Made by a program: the position numbers and the translations under genes. 64,000 nucleotides of DNA from Streptomyces sp. NBC_01351 (lineage in GTDB: Bacteria; Actinomycetota; Actinomycetes; Streptomycetales; Streptomycetaceae): assembly GCF_036237315.1 (NCBI RefSeq), contig NZ_CP108356.1, forward strand, positions 1 to 64,000, given 5' to 3'. The notes under the pieces are model-generated. The model searched no databases, was not told where the DNA came from, and saw nothing but the letters and a program-made list of their open reading frames with translations. Below, in pieces: positions 25,477-34,686 of this stretch. Each line of letters starts with the position of its first letter. Position 1 is the first letter of the stretch.

Positions 25477-26667
25477 TCAAGCCGCAGATACAGCGGAGAG
25501 TCCATGCTCGTAGCACCGTCCATCACGGAGTAGGGCCCACAGAACGTTGACGCGCCGTCGGGCAAGGGCGAGGACTGCCTGCGTGTGTCGCTTGCCTTCG
25601 GCGCGTTTGCGTTCGTAGAAGCGCCGCGAGACGTCGCAGTTGCGGATGCTGATGAGCGCGGAGGTGTAGAACACGCGTTGCAGGCCGCGGTGGTAGCGCC
25701 TGGGGCGGTAGAGGTTACCGCTGACGTTGCCGGAGTCCCGAGGCACCGGCGCGACGCCGGCGAGGCTGGCCAGGCGGTCGGCTGTGCCATAGCGGCTCAT
25801 ATCGCCGGCGGTGGCGGCGAGGAACTCGGCTCCCATCAGCGGGCCAATGCCGGGCATGCTCTCGATCACTTCGGCGAGCTTGTGCTCACGAAACCGGGCC
25901 GCAATTAGCTTGTCGATCTCGATGATCTGCTCGTTAAGGTCCATCACCTCCTTGGCCAAGGTATGGATCACCTGCGCGATGATCTTCTCCCCCGGGACGG
26001 CGGTGTGCTGTCGCCCGGCAGCTTCCATGGCGACCGCGGCGAGGGCTTCGGGGCTGCGGACCTTGCGGTTACGCAGCCACGTTTCCAGCCGTTTACGGCC
26101 GGTGCGACGCAGGGCAGCAGGGGTCTGGTAGCCGCTCAGCAGGATCAGTGGACCGTTGTTGCTCAGGTCCAGTGCCCGTTCCAAGGCAGGGAAAATACCT
26201 GTGAGTTGACCGCGAAGTCGGTTGATCCTGCGGGTGCGATCAGCAGTCAGGTCGGCACGGCGGTTGGTGAGGATTCGCAACTCGATGGCGTGCTCGTCAT
26301 CCGGCCGTAGCACGGTCAGGTCCCGGCGCATCCGGGCCTGGTCGGCGATGACGGTCGCGTCCTTGGCGTCTGTCTTGCCCATGCCTCGATAGCCGGCCGA
26401 GGCCCGGTTGACCGCCAGGCCCGGTATGTAAACCAGGTGCTGGCCGTGATTGAGCAGCGCGTTGATCCATAGGGCGGCCATGCCGTCGGCGACGTCGACC
26501 GCCCAGAGCACATCCTCGTCCAGGGCCAGTACGTCGGCGAGGAGTGTCAGAAGTTCCGGCTCGTCGTTCAGGACCCGGCGCGAGAGCCGCTTCGTTCCTT
26601 CGGCGTCCAGGACCACGCAGTGGTGGTGGGTCTTGCCGATGTCCACGCCCGCCCAGATCTGGGGCAC
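25477..26667 (-). CDS. IS110-family transposase
   Basis: About 396 residues from GTG 26667 (GGAGG five bases upstream). The N-terminal RuvC-like DEDD domain starts QIWAGVDIGKTHHHCVVLDA and includes GMGKTDAKDATVIADQARM; the C-terminal Transposase_20 domain has ESMPGIGPLMGAEFLAATAG and LASLAGVAPVPRDSGN, with the IS110 serine region (SGNVSGNLYRPRRYHRGLQR). The length is complete. IS110 elements lack clear inverted repeats, so boundaries are not called. The IS5 element at 26733 lies immediately upstream. Confidence 0.9.
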   Translation of the reverse strand: MPQIWAGVDIGKTHHHCVVLDAEGTKRLSRRVLNDEPELLTLLADVLALDEDVLWAVDVADGMAALWINALLNHGQHLVYIPGLAVNRASAGYRGMGKTDAKDATVIADQARMRRDLTVLRPDDEHAIELRILTNRRADLTADRTRRINRLRGQLTGIFPALERALDLSNNGPLILLSGYQTPAALRRTGRKRLETWLRNRKVRSPEALAAVAMEAAGRQHTAVPGEKIIAQVIHTLAKEVMDLNEQIIEIDKLIAARFREHKLAEVIESMPGIGPLMGAEFLAATAGDMSRYGTADRLASLAGVAPVPRDSGNVSGNLYRPRRYHRGLQRVFYTSALISIRNCDVSRRFYERKRAEGKRHTQAVLALARRRVNVLWALLRDGRCYEHGLSAVSAA

Positions 26668-26732
26668 TGGCTCCTCCGGTTCGTCGGTGTGCGCTGTTCT
26701 CCCGAACGACCTCGCCAGCGTGGTCCTACTTA

Positions 26733-27617
26733 GAGGTCCTAACAAAGCCGTTGGACGTGTCGGTGGGTGATGAGGCAGGTGGCGAGTCCGAGGAAGGCTT
26801 CGTGGATGTCGTCGCGTCGTTCCCATCGGATCCGTAATCGGCGGAAGCCGTGGAGCCATGCGATGGTCCGCTCCACGACCCACCGGTGGACGCCGAGGCC
26901 GGAGCCGTGCGGGACGCCGCGGCGGGCGATCACCGGTTTGATGCCCAGTGCCCAGACGAGACGGCGGTATTTGTCGTGGTCGTAGCCGCGGTCGCCGAGC
27001 AGGCTGTCGGGTCGGTTGCGTGGCCGTCCGACCAGGCCGGCGACAGACGGGATCTTCTTCAGCAGGGGCATCAGCTGCGTGATGTCGTTGCGATTGCCGC
27101 CGGTCAGCGAGACGGCGAGTGGGATGCCCTGGCCGTCAACGATGAGGTGGTGCTTGCTGCCCGGACGTGCTCGGTCGACCGGGCTGGGACCGCTTTGGGG
27201 CCCCGCCGAGCGGCCCTGACGTGGGAGGAGTCGATCACCGCCCGAGACCAGTCCAGCTTCTTTGCGACCCGCAGCTTCTTCAGCAGCACCAAGTGCAGTT
27301 GGTCCCACACGCCGGCATCGTTCCACGCGGCCAGACGCCGCCAGCAGGTCATGCCTGATCCGAAGCCCAGCTCCTGCGGCAGGTACTCCCACTGGATCCC
27401 GGTATGCAGCACGAACAGGATCCCGCAGAGTGCCTGCCGGTCCGGCACCCGAGGGCGTCCCTCCACCTGCTTCGGCGCCGGCTCAGGCAGCAACGGCTCG
27501 ATGAGCGACCACAGTTCATCCGACACGATCCATGGCCGCGACTGACGTTTCCCCACGGCCAGACCAACGACCATCCGAACCGAAAGTCACATGATCGACT
27601 GCTTCTGTTAGGACCTC
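26733..27617 (-). mobile_element. IS5-family element with TTA target duplication
   Basis: Ends GAGGTCCTAACAAAGC (26733) and the complement GAGGTCCTAACAGAAGC (ending 27617). TTA flanks both sides (26730-26732 and 27618-27620). It has inserted just upstream of the IS110 transposase. Confidence 0.85.
26739..27574 (-). CDS. IS5-family transposase in two overlapping frames
   Basis: Frame A (from 27574) contains RPWIVSDELWSLIEPLLPEP, GIQWEYLPQELGFGSGMTCW and the first catalytic Asp (AVIDSSHVRAARRG). The reading moves near 27190 to frame B, with SKHHLIVDGQGIPLAVSLTG, the second Asp (LLGDRGYDHDKYR) and the Glu (HRWVVERTIAWLHGFRRL). As in related elements a frameshift in the overlap gives the whole enzyme. 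Distinct from the element at 23062. Confidence 0.85.
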
Positions 27618-27620
27618 TTA

Positions 27621-28019
27621 GCGATACACCCGCAGGTGCCCGCAGCTCCTAATCAGCGGCCGAGTCGTCGTGAGACACCGGGCGGCCAGGTGACAGGGAA
27701 CCATCGAGGGCAACCGAGTGAAAGCCATACCTGGTGTCTCTGGGCCTCTGGACCTTACGACAGCCCGTCCGACCCACCAACAAAGTAGGACCGAGTGATT
27801 GCGGTGCGGCTCCGGTCGCGGCGGGCGGGCCTGCGGGCCGTGCCCTGTCCGAGAGCGGCCGGGCCGCCACCTGGGCGGGGCGAATCCTAGGGCAAGGGGA
27901 TCAATTTCCGCCGAGTTCCCCGCTTTTGCCGCCCCCCTGGTGGCATGTGGGTAGCGTCTGCGCTCACCACCGGCCGGAGATGTGACGCCGGCCGGGCCGT
28001 CGAGTGCCAAGAGGAGCGA
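27621..28019. other. Intergenic, no gene seen
   Basis: About 400 bases of GC-rich DNA between the IS element and the roadblock gene. There are some short inverted words around CGGCCGGG and a likely promoter zone before 28020, but nothing that can be named. Confidence 0.3.
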
Positions 28020-28025
28020 GTGCTG

Positions 28026-28400
28026 ATGATGGGTGTCGAGACGTCTCTGAAGGAGGCGATGACCTCGATCGAGGGGGCGTTGGGGGCCGCGCTGGTCGAC
28101 TACACGAGCGGCATGGCCCTTGGGACGCTGGGCGGCGGCAAAGACCTCGATCTGACGGTAGCCGCTGCGGGCAACACCGATGTGATCCGTGCGAAGGTCC
28201 GCACGATGGAGATGCTGGACATCAAGGACGGCATCGAGGACATACTGATCACCCTCGGCAGCCAGTACCACCTCATCCGGCTGCTCAATGGCCGTGGGAG
28301 CAACGGGCTGTTCCTGTACATCGTCCTGGACAAGGGCAGGGCCAACCTGGCCATGGCCAGGCACCAGCTCAAGCGCATCGAGGCGGAACTGGAGGTGTAA
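28026..28400 (+). CDS. Roadblock/LC7-domain protein
   Basis: A 124-residue single-domain protein: VETSLKEAMTSIEGALGAAL, VDYTSGMALGTLGGGKDLDL, then VRTMEMLDIKDGIEDILITL and LFLYIVLDKGRANLAMARHQ. In bacteria such proteins pair with small Ras-like GTPases or regulate motility and polarity; in Streptomyces many are orphan. ATG 28026 (or 28029, or GTG 28020) follows AGAGGAG. No GTPase partner is adjacent. Confidence 0.8.
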   Translation: MMGVETSLKEAMTSIEGALGAALVDYTSGMALGTLGGGKDLDLTVAAAGNTDVIRAKVRTMEMLDIKDGIEDILITLGSQYHLIRLLNGRGSNGLFLYIVLDKGRANLAMARHQLKRIEAELEV

Positions 28401-28591
28401 CCGTCCCACCGTTTCCCGGCTCCGCCTGCCCACGAATTGAAAGAGTCTTCAATTCGGCACATCCGAATGTGATCAGCGATGAGGCAGGCCGGGGCCAGGA
28501 GGCGGGAGGATGGCCGAGGCTGGGCGGCAAGGCCCCGACAGGCAAGGGCTACCGCTGGAACAATGGTCGATCCGGGCAGGAGTGTTGTCGC

Positions 28592-29011
28592 ATGCAGGTG
28601 CCGCTGTACCAGGCCAAGGCAGAGTTCTTCCGCATGCTCGGGCACCCCGCCCGGATCCGGGTCCTGGAACTGCTTCAATACGGGCCCGTACCGGTACGCG
28701 AGCTGCTCAGCGAGATCGATATAGAACCGTCCAACCTCTCCCAGCAGCTCGCGGTCCTACGCCGGTCCGGCATCGTGGTCTCCATCCGCGACGGCTCCAC
28801 CGTCAGCTACGCCCTGGCCGGTGGCGACGTGGCGGAGCTTTTGCGGGCCGCACGGCGCATCCTCACCGAGCTGCTGGCCGGACAGAGCGAGCTGCTCGCT
28901 GAACTCCGGCACACAGACACCGCGGCCCAGGACGGCTCAGGCCGCCCGGTGACGGCCCGGACCGTGCCGGGCAGCCGGAATGACGAGGGGTCACCGGCCG
29001 CGCGCCCATGA
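28592..29011 (+). CDS. ArsR-family repressor
   Basis: A 139-residue winged-helix regulator from ATG 28592: YQAKAEFFRMLGHPARIRVL, then the recognition region (ELLSEIDIEPSNLSQQLAVL, RRSGIVVSIRDGSTVSYALA) and a C-terminal dimerisation helix. There is no clear metal-binding Cys pair, so the signal may not be a metal. It is convergent with a truncated ArsR paralogue at 29229-29507 that lacks the N-terminal helix. Confidence 0.85.
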   Translation: MQVPLYQAKAEFFRMLGHPARIRVLELLQYGPVPVRELLSEIDIEPSNLSQQLAVLRRSGIVVSIRDGSTVSYALAGGDVAELLRAARRILTELLAGQSELLAELRHTDTAAQDGSGRPVTARTVPGSRNDEGSPAARP

Positions 29012-29228
29012 TCGTGCTGTTCACTGCCGCTACTGCTGTACAGGCGGCTCGGGTGCGGACCAGGTGGGGCCGTGCCCGGTGACGGGTCGGCGCCTGCTGG
29101 CCACGAGCCTGTAACGCGGGGGCGAGGAAGAGAGGGAAGCGGCCGTCTCCGGTGTCAGAAGCGCCGGGTGAAACCCGTACTACGGGAGACGGCCGCCGCT
29201 GGAGGCGCGCCAGGTCCGGCCTTTTGCG

Positions 29229-29507
29229 GCTGGTGGCGCGCAGGTCGGCCAGGAGGTCGGCCTGGCCCTGGAGGAGGCCGGAGAGGATGCCGCGGGCGAC
29301 GCGCAGGAGTTCGACGACGTCGGGGCTGGTGAGCCGGTAGTAGACGTTGGAGCCCGCGCGGCGGGTGGCGACGAGGTTGGCCTTGCGGAGCACGGCGAGC
29401 TGCTGGGACAGGGACGCGGGGTCGATGCCAACCTCGCCGAGCAGCTCGGCGACGGCCTGTTCGCGTTCGGCCAGGAGTTCAAGGACGCGGATGCGGGCCG
29501 GGTGGCC
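29229..29507 (-). pseudogene. ArsR-family regulator, 5'-truncated
   Basis: Reads GHPARIRVLELLAEREQAVA, LGEVGIDPASLSQQLAVLRK, RAGSNVYYRLTSPDVVELLR and ILSGLLQGQADLLADLRATS, a close relative of the ArsR at 28592. The first helix (YQAKAEFF-like) is missing and no start codon sits at the right place; a longer frame from 29618 begins with unrelated residues. Confidence 0.65.
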
Positions 29508-29841
29508 GGCCAAGACACCGATGCCGCGATGCCTGGGCCGGGTGGTGACACCCGGCGGCCTACTTCCCCGGGATCGCGGGTCAGCCAGAAGAACGAGGCC
29601 GAGGCCGTGGGCGATCACCTGCGTGAGGAAGTCGCCGAAGGCCGTGAAGTGCCCCGTCGGCAGGGCCTGTCGCCCGGGGGCTGCACCGGATGGACACCGG
29701 CGACCTGTTTCACCGCGCCTGAGCTTGTCCTACCTTCCAGACCTGGGTCTGAGGCGGTCATTCGTAGGATCGGGGAACGACTACCCCATCCTTGCCTGGC
29801 CAGGCTTCAACTCCCACCCCGAACTCGTAGCCGAGGCACGA
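29508..29841. other. Break region, no intact gene
   Basis: Between the truncated ArsR and the chimeric ORF at 29842. A plus frame reads FVGSGNDYPILAWPGFNSHP into that ORF without a clear start, so an older gene may have begun here. Confidence 0.3.
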
Positions 29842-30261
29842 ATGGTCGCGGCCTCCGTGCTCGACGCAGAGGGGCTGTGGGCAGAGTCCATGGACGACGT
29901 GCAACTCCACTTCATGGTCCATGACCTAGTACTCGCTGCCGATTGGCAGTGCCGGTTGCACGGGTATCTCGGCTGCTGGCGCTGGCCACCAGACGTTAAA
30001 CGGCAAGCTGAGGGTTCGGAGATGGGCAAGCTCCGCCGGGAAATGCACCGTCGGATGCTCGGCAACGGATACTGTGCTCGCCCGGTCGAGATGGACTGCC
30101 ACTTCGAGTCGATCTGCGAGTCGTGCACGTTCTTCGTCACCACGATCGAGTTTCGCCTGACCCTCGAACGCCAGCGGGACGACGCGGCGGCCAAGGGCCA
30201 GGTCGCGCGCGAGCAGATCTTCGACGGGCTACTGACCCGCCTGGACGAGCAAGCCAGCTGA
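29842..30261 (+). pseudogene. Chimeric ORF ending in a tyrosine-integrase tail
   Basis: The first 60 residues (MVAASVLDAEGLWAESMDDV, DLVLAADWQCRLHGYLGCW) are unfamiliar. The rest, from about KLRREMHRRMLGNGYCARPV through CHFESICESCTFFVTTIEF to IFDGLLTRLDEQAS, is the cysteine-containing C-terminal tail found on large Streptomyces tyrosine integrases. The catalytic domain is absent. The junction around 30020 suggests fusion of an unrelated gene to the integrase tail. Confidence 0.5.
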
Positions 30262-30266
30262 CCAGC

Positions 30267-30686
30267 TCAGCTGCTGCAACGCCAGAATCCGGTTTCGCTG
30301 TGGCGCCACCAGTACAGGACCGTACGGTCCTTGGGCCACAGAGCCAGTTCAACGGTCTGAGGCTCGAAGTGGTCGCGCTTCGGATCAATCGGCCGCCAGC
30401 CCTGGTCCAGCGGCTCGTCGTCCTTGGCCGGGCGTACCTGTTTCATGGACCGCTCGTCGCATGATCCGAAGGCTTGGTAATTCTTCTGGGCCACAACCAA
30501 TGAGATCCCGTTGGGCGGCACCGCGTAGTCCGGCCAGCGCAGTTGCTGGGCGTCATCCTCCCAGAAGCAGACTGGGCAGATGCCATACGAGCTCGGCGGC
30601 CCAGCCATGGTCAGATGGCCGCAGCAAACGCAGGGATATTTCAAGGTCACGACCTCATCCTGTCGCACGGCACCGTGAGGTTCCAC
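30267..30686 (-). CDS. CPCC-family cysteine-rich protein
   Basis: A 139-residue protein with two zinc-binding pairs: YPCVCCGHLTM and YGICPVCFWEDD, the signature of the CPCC family, then a helical C-terminal part (LVVAQKNYQAFGSCDERSMK). The true start may be the GTG just before TLKYPCVCCG. Members are often in polymorphic-toxin immunity loci. It is convergent with the integrase-tail ORF. Confidence 0.75.
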   Translation of the reverse strand: MEPHGAVRQDEVVTLKYPCVCCGHLTMAGPPSSYGICPVCFWEDDAQQLRWPDYAVPPNGISLVVAQKNYQAFGSCDERSMKQVRPAKDDEPLDQGWRPIDPKRDHFEPQTVELALWPKDRTVLYWWRHSETGFWRCSS

Positions 30687-30732
30687 GGCTTTCCAGGGTT
30701 GACAGCGAGACCCGCATATTAGAGGTGTCCCG

Positions 30733-32961
30733 ATGTCGATCGTCTACGACCGGACCAAGACCGTGGTCCGTCGGCATGTCGCCCCTGGTGAGGCCGTTCC
30801 TCTGCATCCGGAGGCAGTCGCCTTCGCCGGGCATTACGACTTCGATGTCGACGTCCGGATCGACCTCGTCACGGCCGAGCACGGGTCCGTCAAAGCGCCT
30901 CGACGGGCAGTGACGACGGAGGGCCTGGGCTACCTGCTCCTTGCCAGGGTGGTGCGGCCGAGCTACGAGTTCCTGCAGGGCTACCGGACCTCGGGGCTCT
31001 ACCGTCATGCCAAGCAGGACTTCGGCGCCGAGGTGTTCGCCAAGGTCCGCCAGGCCCCCCTGGCCCGGGGGATGAGCCCCAGCCAGCTGAGCACGGCCGA
31101 GAACAGCCTGGTGAAGGTCGCCTTCCAGACTGGCCGCGATCTCGACCGGCTCACCGCCGAGGATATGCTCGCCTACTACGACTGGAGCAGGAAAACCTTC
31201 GCCAAGGCGCCCGCAGGACTCCACCTGGCCTGGGGCCTTGTGCGCGACGCTGGCCTGCTGCCCGCCGGACTGCCCTTGCGCCGGACAGTGGCACGGGGAC
31301 GGCTTTCCGCGGCAGCCATGGTGGACAGGTACAACATCCAGTGCCGACCGGTGCGCGAGCTGCTGGTCCGCTATCTGGAGGAACGCCGCCCGAGCCTCGA
31401 TAACACCTCGCTTCAGGGCCTGGCGAGCCGGCTGGTGGGTGCCTTCTGGGCTGACATCGAGAAACACCACCCGGGTATCGACACCCTGGACGTGCCTGCA
31501 GAGGTCGCCGAGGCGTGGAAGGAGCGGATCAGATTCATCACCCGGGACGGCAAGGAACCTGTTCCCCGCCGGACCCGGACTGCTGTGCTGACCGGAGTCC
31601 GTGCCCTCTACCTGGACATCCAGCAGTGGGCTCTGGAGGACCCGAGCTGGGCGGCCTGGGCGGTCCCCAGTCCGGTCCGCAAGGCTGACACCGGCGGGTT
31701 CACCAAGGTCAAGAAGAAGGTCCGGGCCAAGATGCACCAGCGAGTGCGTGAACGGCTGCCCCGACTCCCCGAGCTGGTGGACAGCACCGAAGCCCACCAC
31801 AGCACGCAGAAGCGACTGCTGGCCGTGGCCCAGGCCACCACCGTCGGAGAGACCTTCGACTACGAAGGTCAGCACTATCGCCGCATCAGCCGCCGGGAGG
31901 ACCGAACCAAGAAGCGCTTCCAGTACCGGCCGGAGATGGTACTGATCGAGGACCTGGGCACGGCGGAGCAGGTCGACGTCACCCGTGACGAGGACGAGGC
32001 GTTCTGGTCCTGGGCCATCATCGAGACGCTCCGACACACCGGAGTGCGGCTGGAGGAGCTGCTGGAAATCACGCACCTTGCGCTGGTGTCCTATCAGCTC
32101 CCCGACACCGGTGAGATCGTGCCCCTGCTGCAGATCATCCCGTCGAAGGGAAACGAGGAACGGCTCCTGCTGGTCAGTCCCAAACTCGCCAGCGTCCTCG
32201 CCACCGTGATCACCAGGCTCCGCGGAGACAACGCCAGCGCCATCCCTCTCGTCGCGCGCTACGACTACCACGAGCTGGTCACCGGGCCGCCACTGCCGCA
32301 CCTGTTCCAGCGCCGGATCGGCTGGAAACACGACGTCATCAGCACGAACACGCTCTACCAGTTACTCAACGACACCCTGGCCCGAGCCGCCCTCACCGAC
32401 CAGACGGGCGAGATCCTGCACTTCACGCCGCACGACTTCCGAAGGATCTTCGCAACCGAGGCCGTCGCCGGCGGACTGCCCGTCCATATCGCCGCCCGTT
32501 TGCTTGGCCACACCAGTACGAGCACCACGGAGGCGTACCTGGCCGTCTTCCAAGAAGATCTGATCCGCTCCTACCGGGCCTTCCTCGACCAGCGACGAGC
32601 GACATGACCCGCAGAGGAATACCGCGAACCCACGACGGACGAATGGCGCGAGTTCCAAGAACACTTCCACACCCGCAAGCTGGAGCTCGGCGACTGCGCC
32701 CGCCCCTACGGAACCCCCTGCCAACATGAACATTCTTGCCTGCGCTGCCCCATGCTCCAGGTATCGCCCCGGCAGCGGCCCCGGATGGTGGAGATCATCC
32801 GCAATCTCGCCGAGCGTACCGAGGAAGCACGGATGAACGGCTGGCTCGGTGAAGTCCAGGGCCCCAGGTCAGCCTCACCAAGGCCAAGGAGAAGCTCACG
32901 GCCCTCGACCGCAGCCAGCAGCGGATGCGCGGCACCAACCGGAGCGGCCTCACCGATCTAG
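30733..32961 (+). pseudogene. Large tyrosine integrase, interrupted by a stop codon
   Basis: ATG 30733 gives 624 residues up to TGA at 32605-32607. The catalytic domain is intact: LRHTGVRLEELLEITH (Arg I), HFTPHDFRRIFATEA (His-x-x-Arg), LLGHTSTSTTEAYL (His and nucleophile Tyr). After the stop the same frame continues PAEEYREPTTDEWREFQEHF, CARPYGTPCQHEHSCLRCPM and IIRNLAERTEEARMNGWLGE, the conserved cysteine tail. A CGA-to-TGA change would explain the stop. A later one-base change near 32870 disturbs the last 30 residues. The 624-residue piece might still recombine DNA. Confidence 0.8.
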
Positions 32962-33063
32962 GCACGCCAGTGATCTCCAGAACGAAGCCAGAGCCAACCT
33001 GATTGCCGGAGATCATCTTGGTGATCGGGTAGGGCTGCCTCACGGGGGCCTAGGCTGAACCGG

Positions 33064-33804
33064 GTGACGGGATTCCCAGGATTCGATGTGTTGTTGAGCC
33101 GGTTGGCGGAGCACCGCGGGCTGTGCGTTGATGACCTGTCCCGCTTGTCCTCTGTCCCGGAGGCTGAGCTGCGGGCGGTGTTGGGTGGTGCAGCGCCCAG
33201 CCCGTCGTTGCTGCGACGGCTCGCCCCTGTTTTCCACCTGGAGACCGAGGACCTGTATGTCGTTGCCGCGGTGACTTTGCCATTGGAGATGACGCCCCTG
33301 GACCCTCTAGCCGGAACGGCTGTGGCTCGCCTCGCTTGGCACGCAGCCCAGTTGGCGCGGGCTCAACGGGACCAATTGCGTCAGATCGCGCGATCGCTGC
33401 CGCAGGAGCGCCGCACCCAGCCGGTCCCGGAACCGCGCGCGTATCTGCAGTACCCGCCAGGTCCTGGTGGACTGCTCATGCGCTTGCTCGCCAACCGGAA
33501 CCTGGGGTGGTTGGCGGGGGCACAGACATTCCTGGCCCTGACCGGCCGGTACTGGTCTGCGGCAACGTACGGGCAGGTCGGCCACGGCCGCATGGAGCTG
33601 ACCGCCGATCTCCTGGCCGACTACGCCATCGTGCTCGGCATCCGCGCCGACGACCTGGCCGCACTGACCGGCGTCGACCTGTGGGACAGGACGGCGTCCC
33701 CGTCTGAGGTAGTCGTCGACGTGACCGGCCTCATCTGGGACGTCCGCCGCCTGACACTGGACCAGGTACAGCAGCTACGCGATACCGCGAAGAATATGCG
33801 TTGA
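33064..33804 (+). CDS. XRE-type regulator
   Basis: A 246-residue regulator with two helix-turn-helix-like halves: LSRLAEHRGLCVDDLSRLSS with VPEAELRAVLGGAAPSPSLL at the N-terminus, and LTGRYWSAATYGQVGHGRM with LTADLLADYAIVLGIRADDL further on. GTG 33064 is the start. Such proteins are common next to mobile or immunity genes in Streptomyces. It stands alone, convergent with the SUKH gene. Target unknown. Confidence 0.7.
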   Translation: MTGFPGFDVLLSRLAEHRGLCVDDLSRLSSVPEAELRAVLGGAAPSPSLLRRLAPVFHLETEDLYVVAAVTLPLEMTPLDPLAGTAVARLAWHAAQLARAQRDQLRQIARSLPQERRTQPVPEPRAYLQYPPGPGGLLMRLLANRNLGWLAGAQTFLALTGRYWSAATYGQVGHGRMELTADLLADYAIVLGIRADDLAALTGVDLWDRTASPSEVVVDVTGLIWDVRRLTLDQVQQLRDTAKNMR

Positions 33805-33813
33805 GCCAGGGGG

Positions 33814-34251
33814 CTACAGCTGATACCAGTCGTCGCCACCTTCGCGAAGTGAGCGGCTGAGGTAGTCCCGCAGGTCGCCGGCCGCCCACCGCCTGCTGTC
33901 GGTCTCGTGCTCCCACACGAAGATGTCGGGACGCTGCGGTCTCTGCACGAAGGCGAAGTGATCACCGCCCCCGTTGTCTCCGAAGAACAGCAGGGCTTCA
34001 AACGACATATACAACTGGGCGAAGGATGGGTCGGACCAGAAGAGAAGGTTCTGCTCGACGATCCGGTCGAGTGCCCAGACGGTGTCGACCGAAGTCTGAC
34101 CGATAACCCCGTTGCTCTGAAGGAGCAGCTGCTTCAGCTCTGGAGGCATCTCCCGGCCAAGCCGTCGCTCAGCCTCGGCGACTTCGGGGGCATGAGCTGG
34201 CTCTCGGAAGCCGACGCCAGGAAAGGCCTGCAAGGCCGTCTCTCTCCACAT
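33814..34251 (-). CDS. SMI1/KNR4 (SUKH) family protein
   Basis: About 145 residues, starting MWRETALQAFPGVGF. The SUKH pattern is clear: EVAEAERRLGREMPPELKQL, LLLQSNGVIGQ, ALDRIVEQN, FGDNGGGDHFAFV and the final WAAGDLRDYLSRSL. SUKH proteins are typical immunity partners of contact-dependent or nuclease toxins. No toxin gene is adjacent, so it is an orphan immunity gene at most. Confidence 0.85.
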   Translation of the reverse strand: MWRETALQAFPGVGFREPAHAPEVAEAERRLGREMPPELKQLLLQSNGVIGQTSVDTVWALDRIVEQNLLFWSDPSFAQLYMSFEALLFFGDNGGGDHFAFVQRPQRPDIFVWEHETDSRRWAAGDLRDYLSRSLREGGDDWYQL

Positions 34252-34281
34252 GATCAGAATCGTAGTGACCCGATTCACTGA

Positions 34282-34572
34282 CTACACGCTGGGCCCAGCC
34301 AAGCAGAACTCGTAGTCCGGATAATCGTCCGACATGGCCCGGAAGGCGACGTCCGGGCGCCGCAGCAGGCCCGTGGTCACCCTCGCGGCGATGTGGTCGT
34401 CGCGGGTCATCTCCTCGACCGCCCGGACCCGGTCTTCCTGCCGGACCTGCGCGACGACCGTGGGCCGCTTGAGCAGATCGCCGGTGACGACCGCGGCGAC
34501 TTCCCCTTCCCGTCGAACCCGCCCGTTGGGGCGCCCCTGCTCGGCGTGTACGTACGCCAGTCCCCGTTTCAT
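34282..34572 (-). CDS. DUF6192-like protein, short form
   Basis: From ATG 34572 (inside a motif of the 34566 array) the protein is 96 residues: MKRGLAYVHAEQGRPNGRVR, VAAVVTGDLLKRPTVVAQVR, then TRDDHIAARVTTGLLRRPDV and FRAMSDDYP. It matches only part of the DUF6192-type plasmid/ICE DNA-binding proteins of Streptomyces; N- and C-terminal regions are missing and the last ten residues look unrelated. It is divergent from the recombinase. It may be a remnant. Confidence 0.5.
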   Translation of the reverse strand: MKRGLAYVHAEQGRPNGRVRREGEVAAVVTGDLLKRPTVVAQVRQEDRVRAVEEMTRDDHIAARVTTGLLRRPDVAFRAMSDDYPDYEFCLAGPSV

Positions 34573-34679
34573 AGGTGGTCGCCTGTGAAACGGCGCGCCG
34601 CCCGGCAGTCCACCTGCGGCGACCATGTTTCATGAGGCGTTGCAAACGGTGGGACGCCTGAAACACCCTCATGAAAGGT
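34566..34679. promoter_or_regulatory. Five-copy GTTTCATGAGG motif array
   Basis: GTTTCATAGG (34566), GTTTCACAGG on the complement (34582-34591), GTTTCATGAGG (34627), GTTTCAGG on the complement (34657-34664) and TTTCATGAGG on the complement (34667-34676). Neighbouring copies face each other, forming two large inverted repeats. The array lies between the divergent starts at 34572 and 34687. It could be a recombinase res/att site or an operator. Confidence 0.65.
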
Positions 34680-34686
34680 GAGGGCT

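Noticed and set aside
30655..32331. Minus-strand 558-codon frame over the integrase
   Set aside because: Mirror of the integrase coding bias; no recognisable domain.
34566..34679. CRISPR array at the GTTTCATGAGG motifs
   Set aside because: Motifs are about 10 bases, alternate in orientation and are irregularly spaced; they fit an operator or recombination site.
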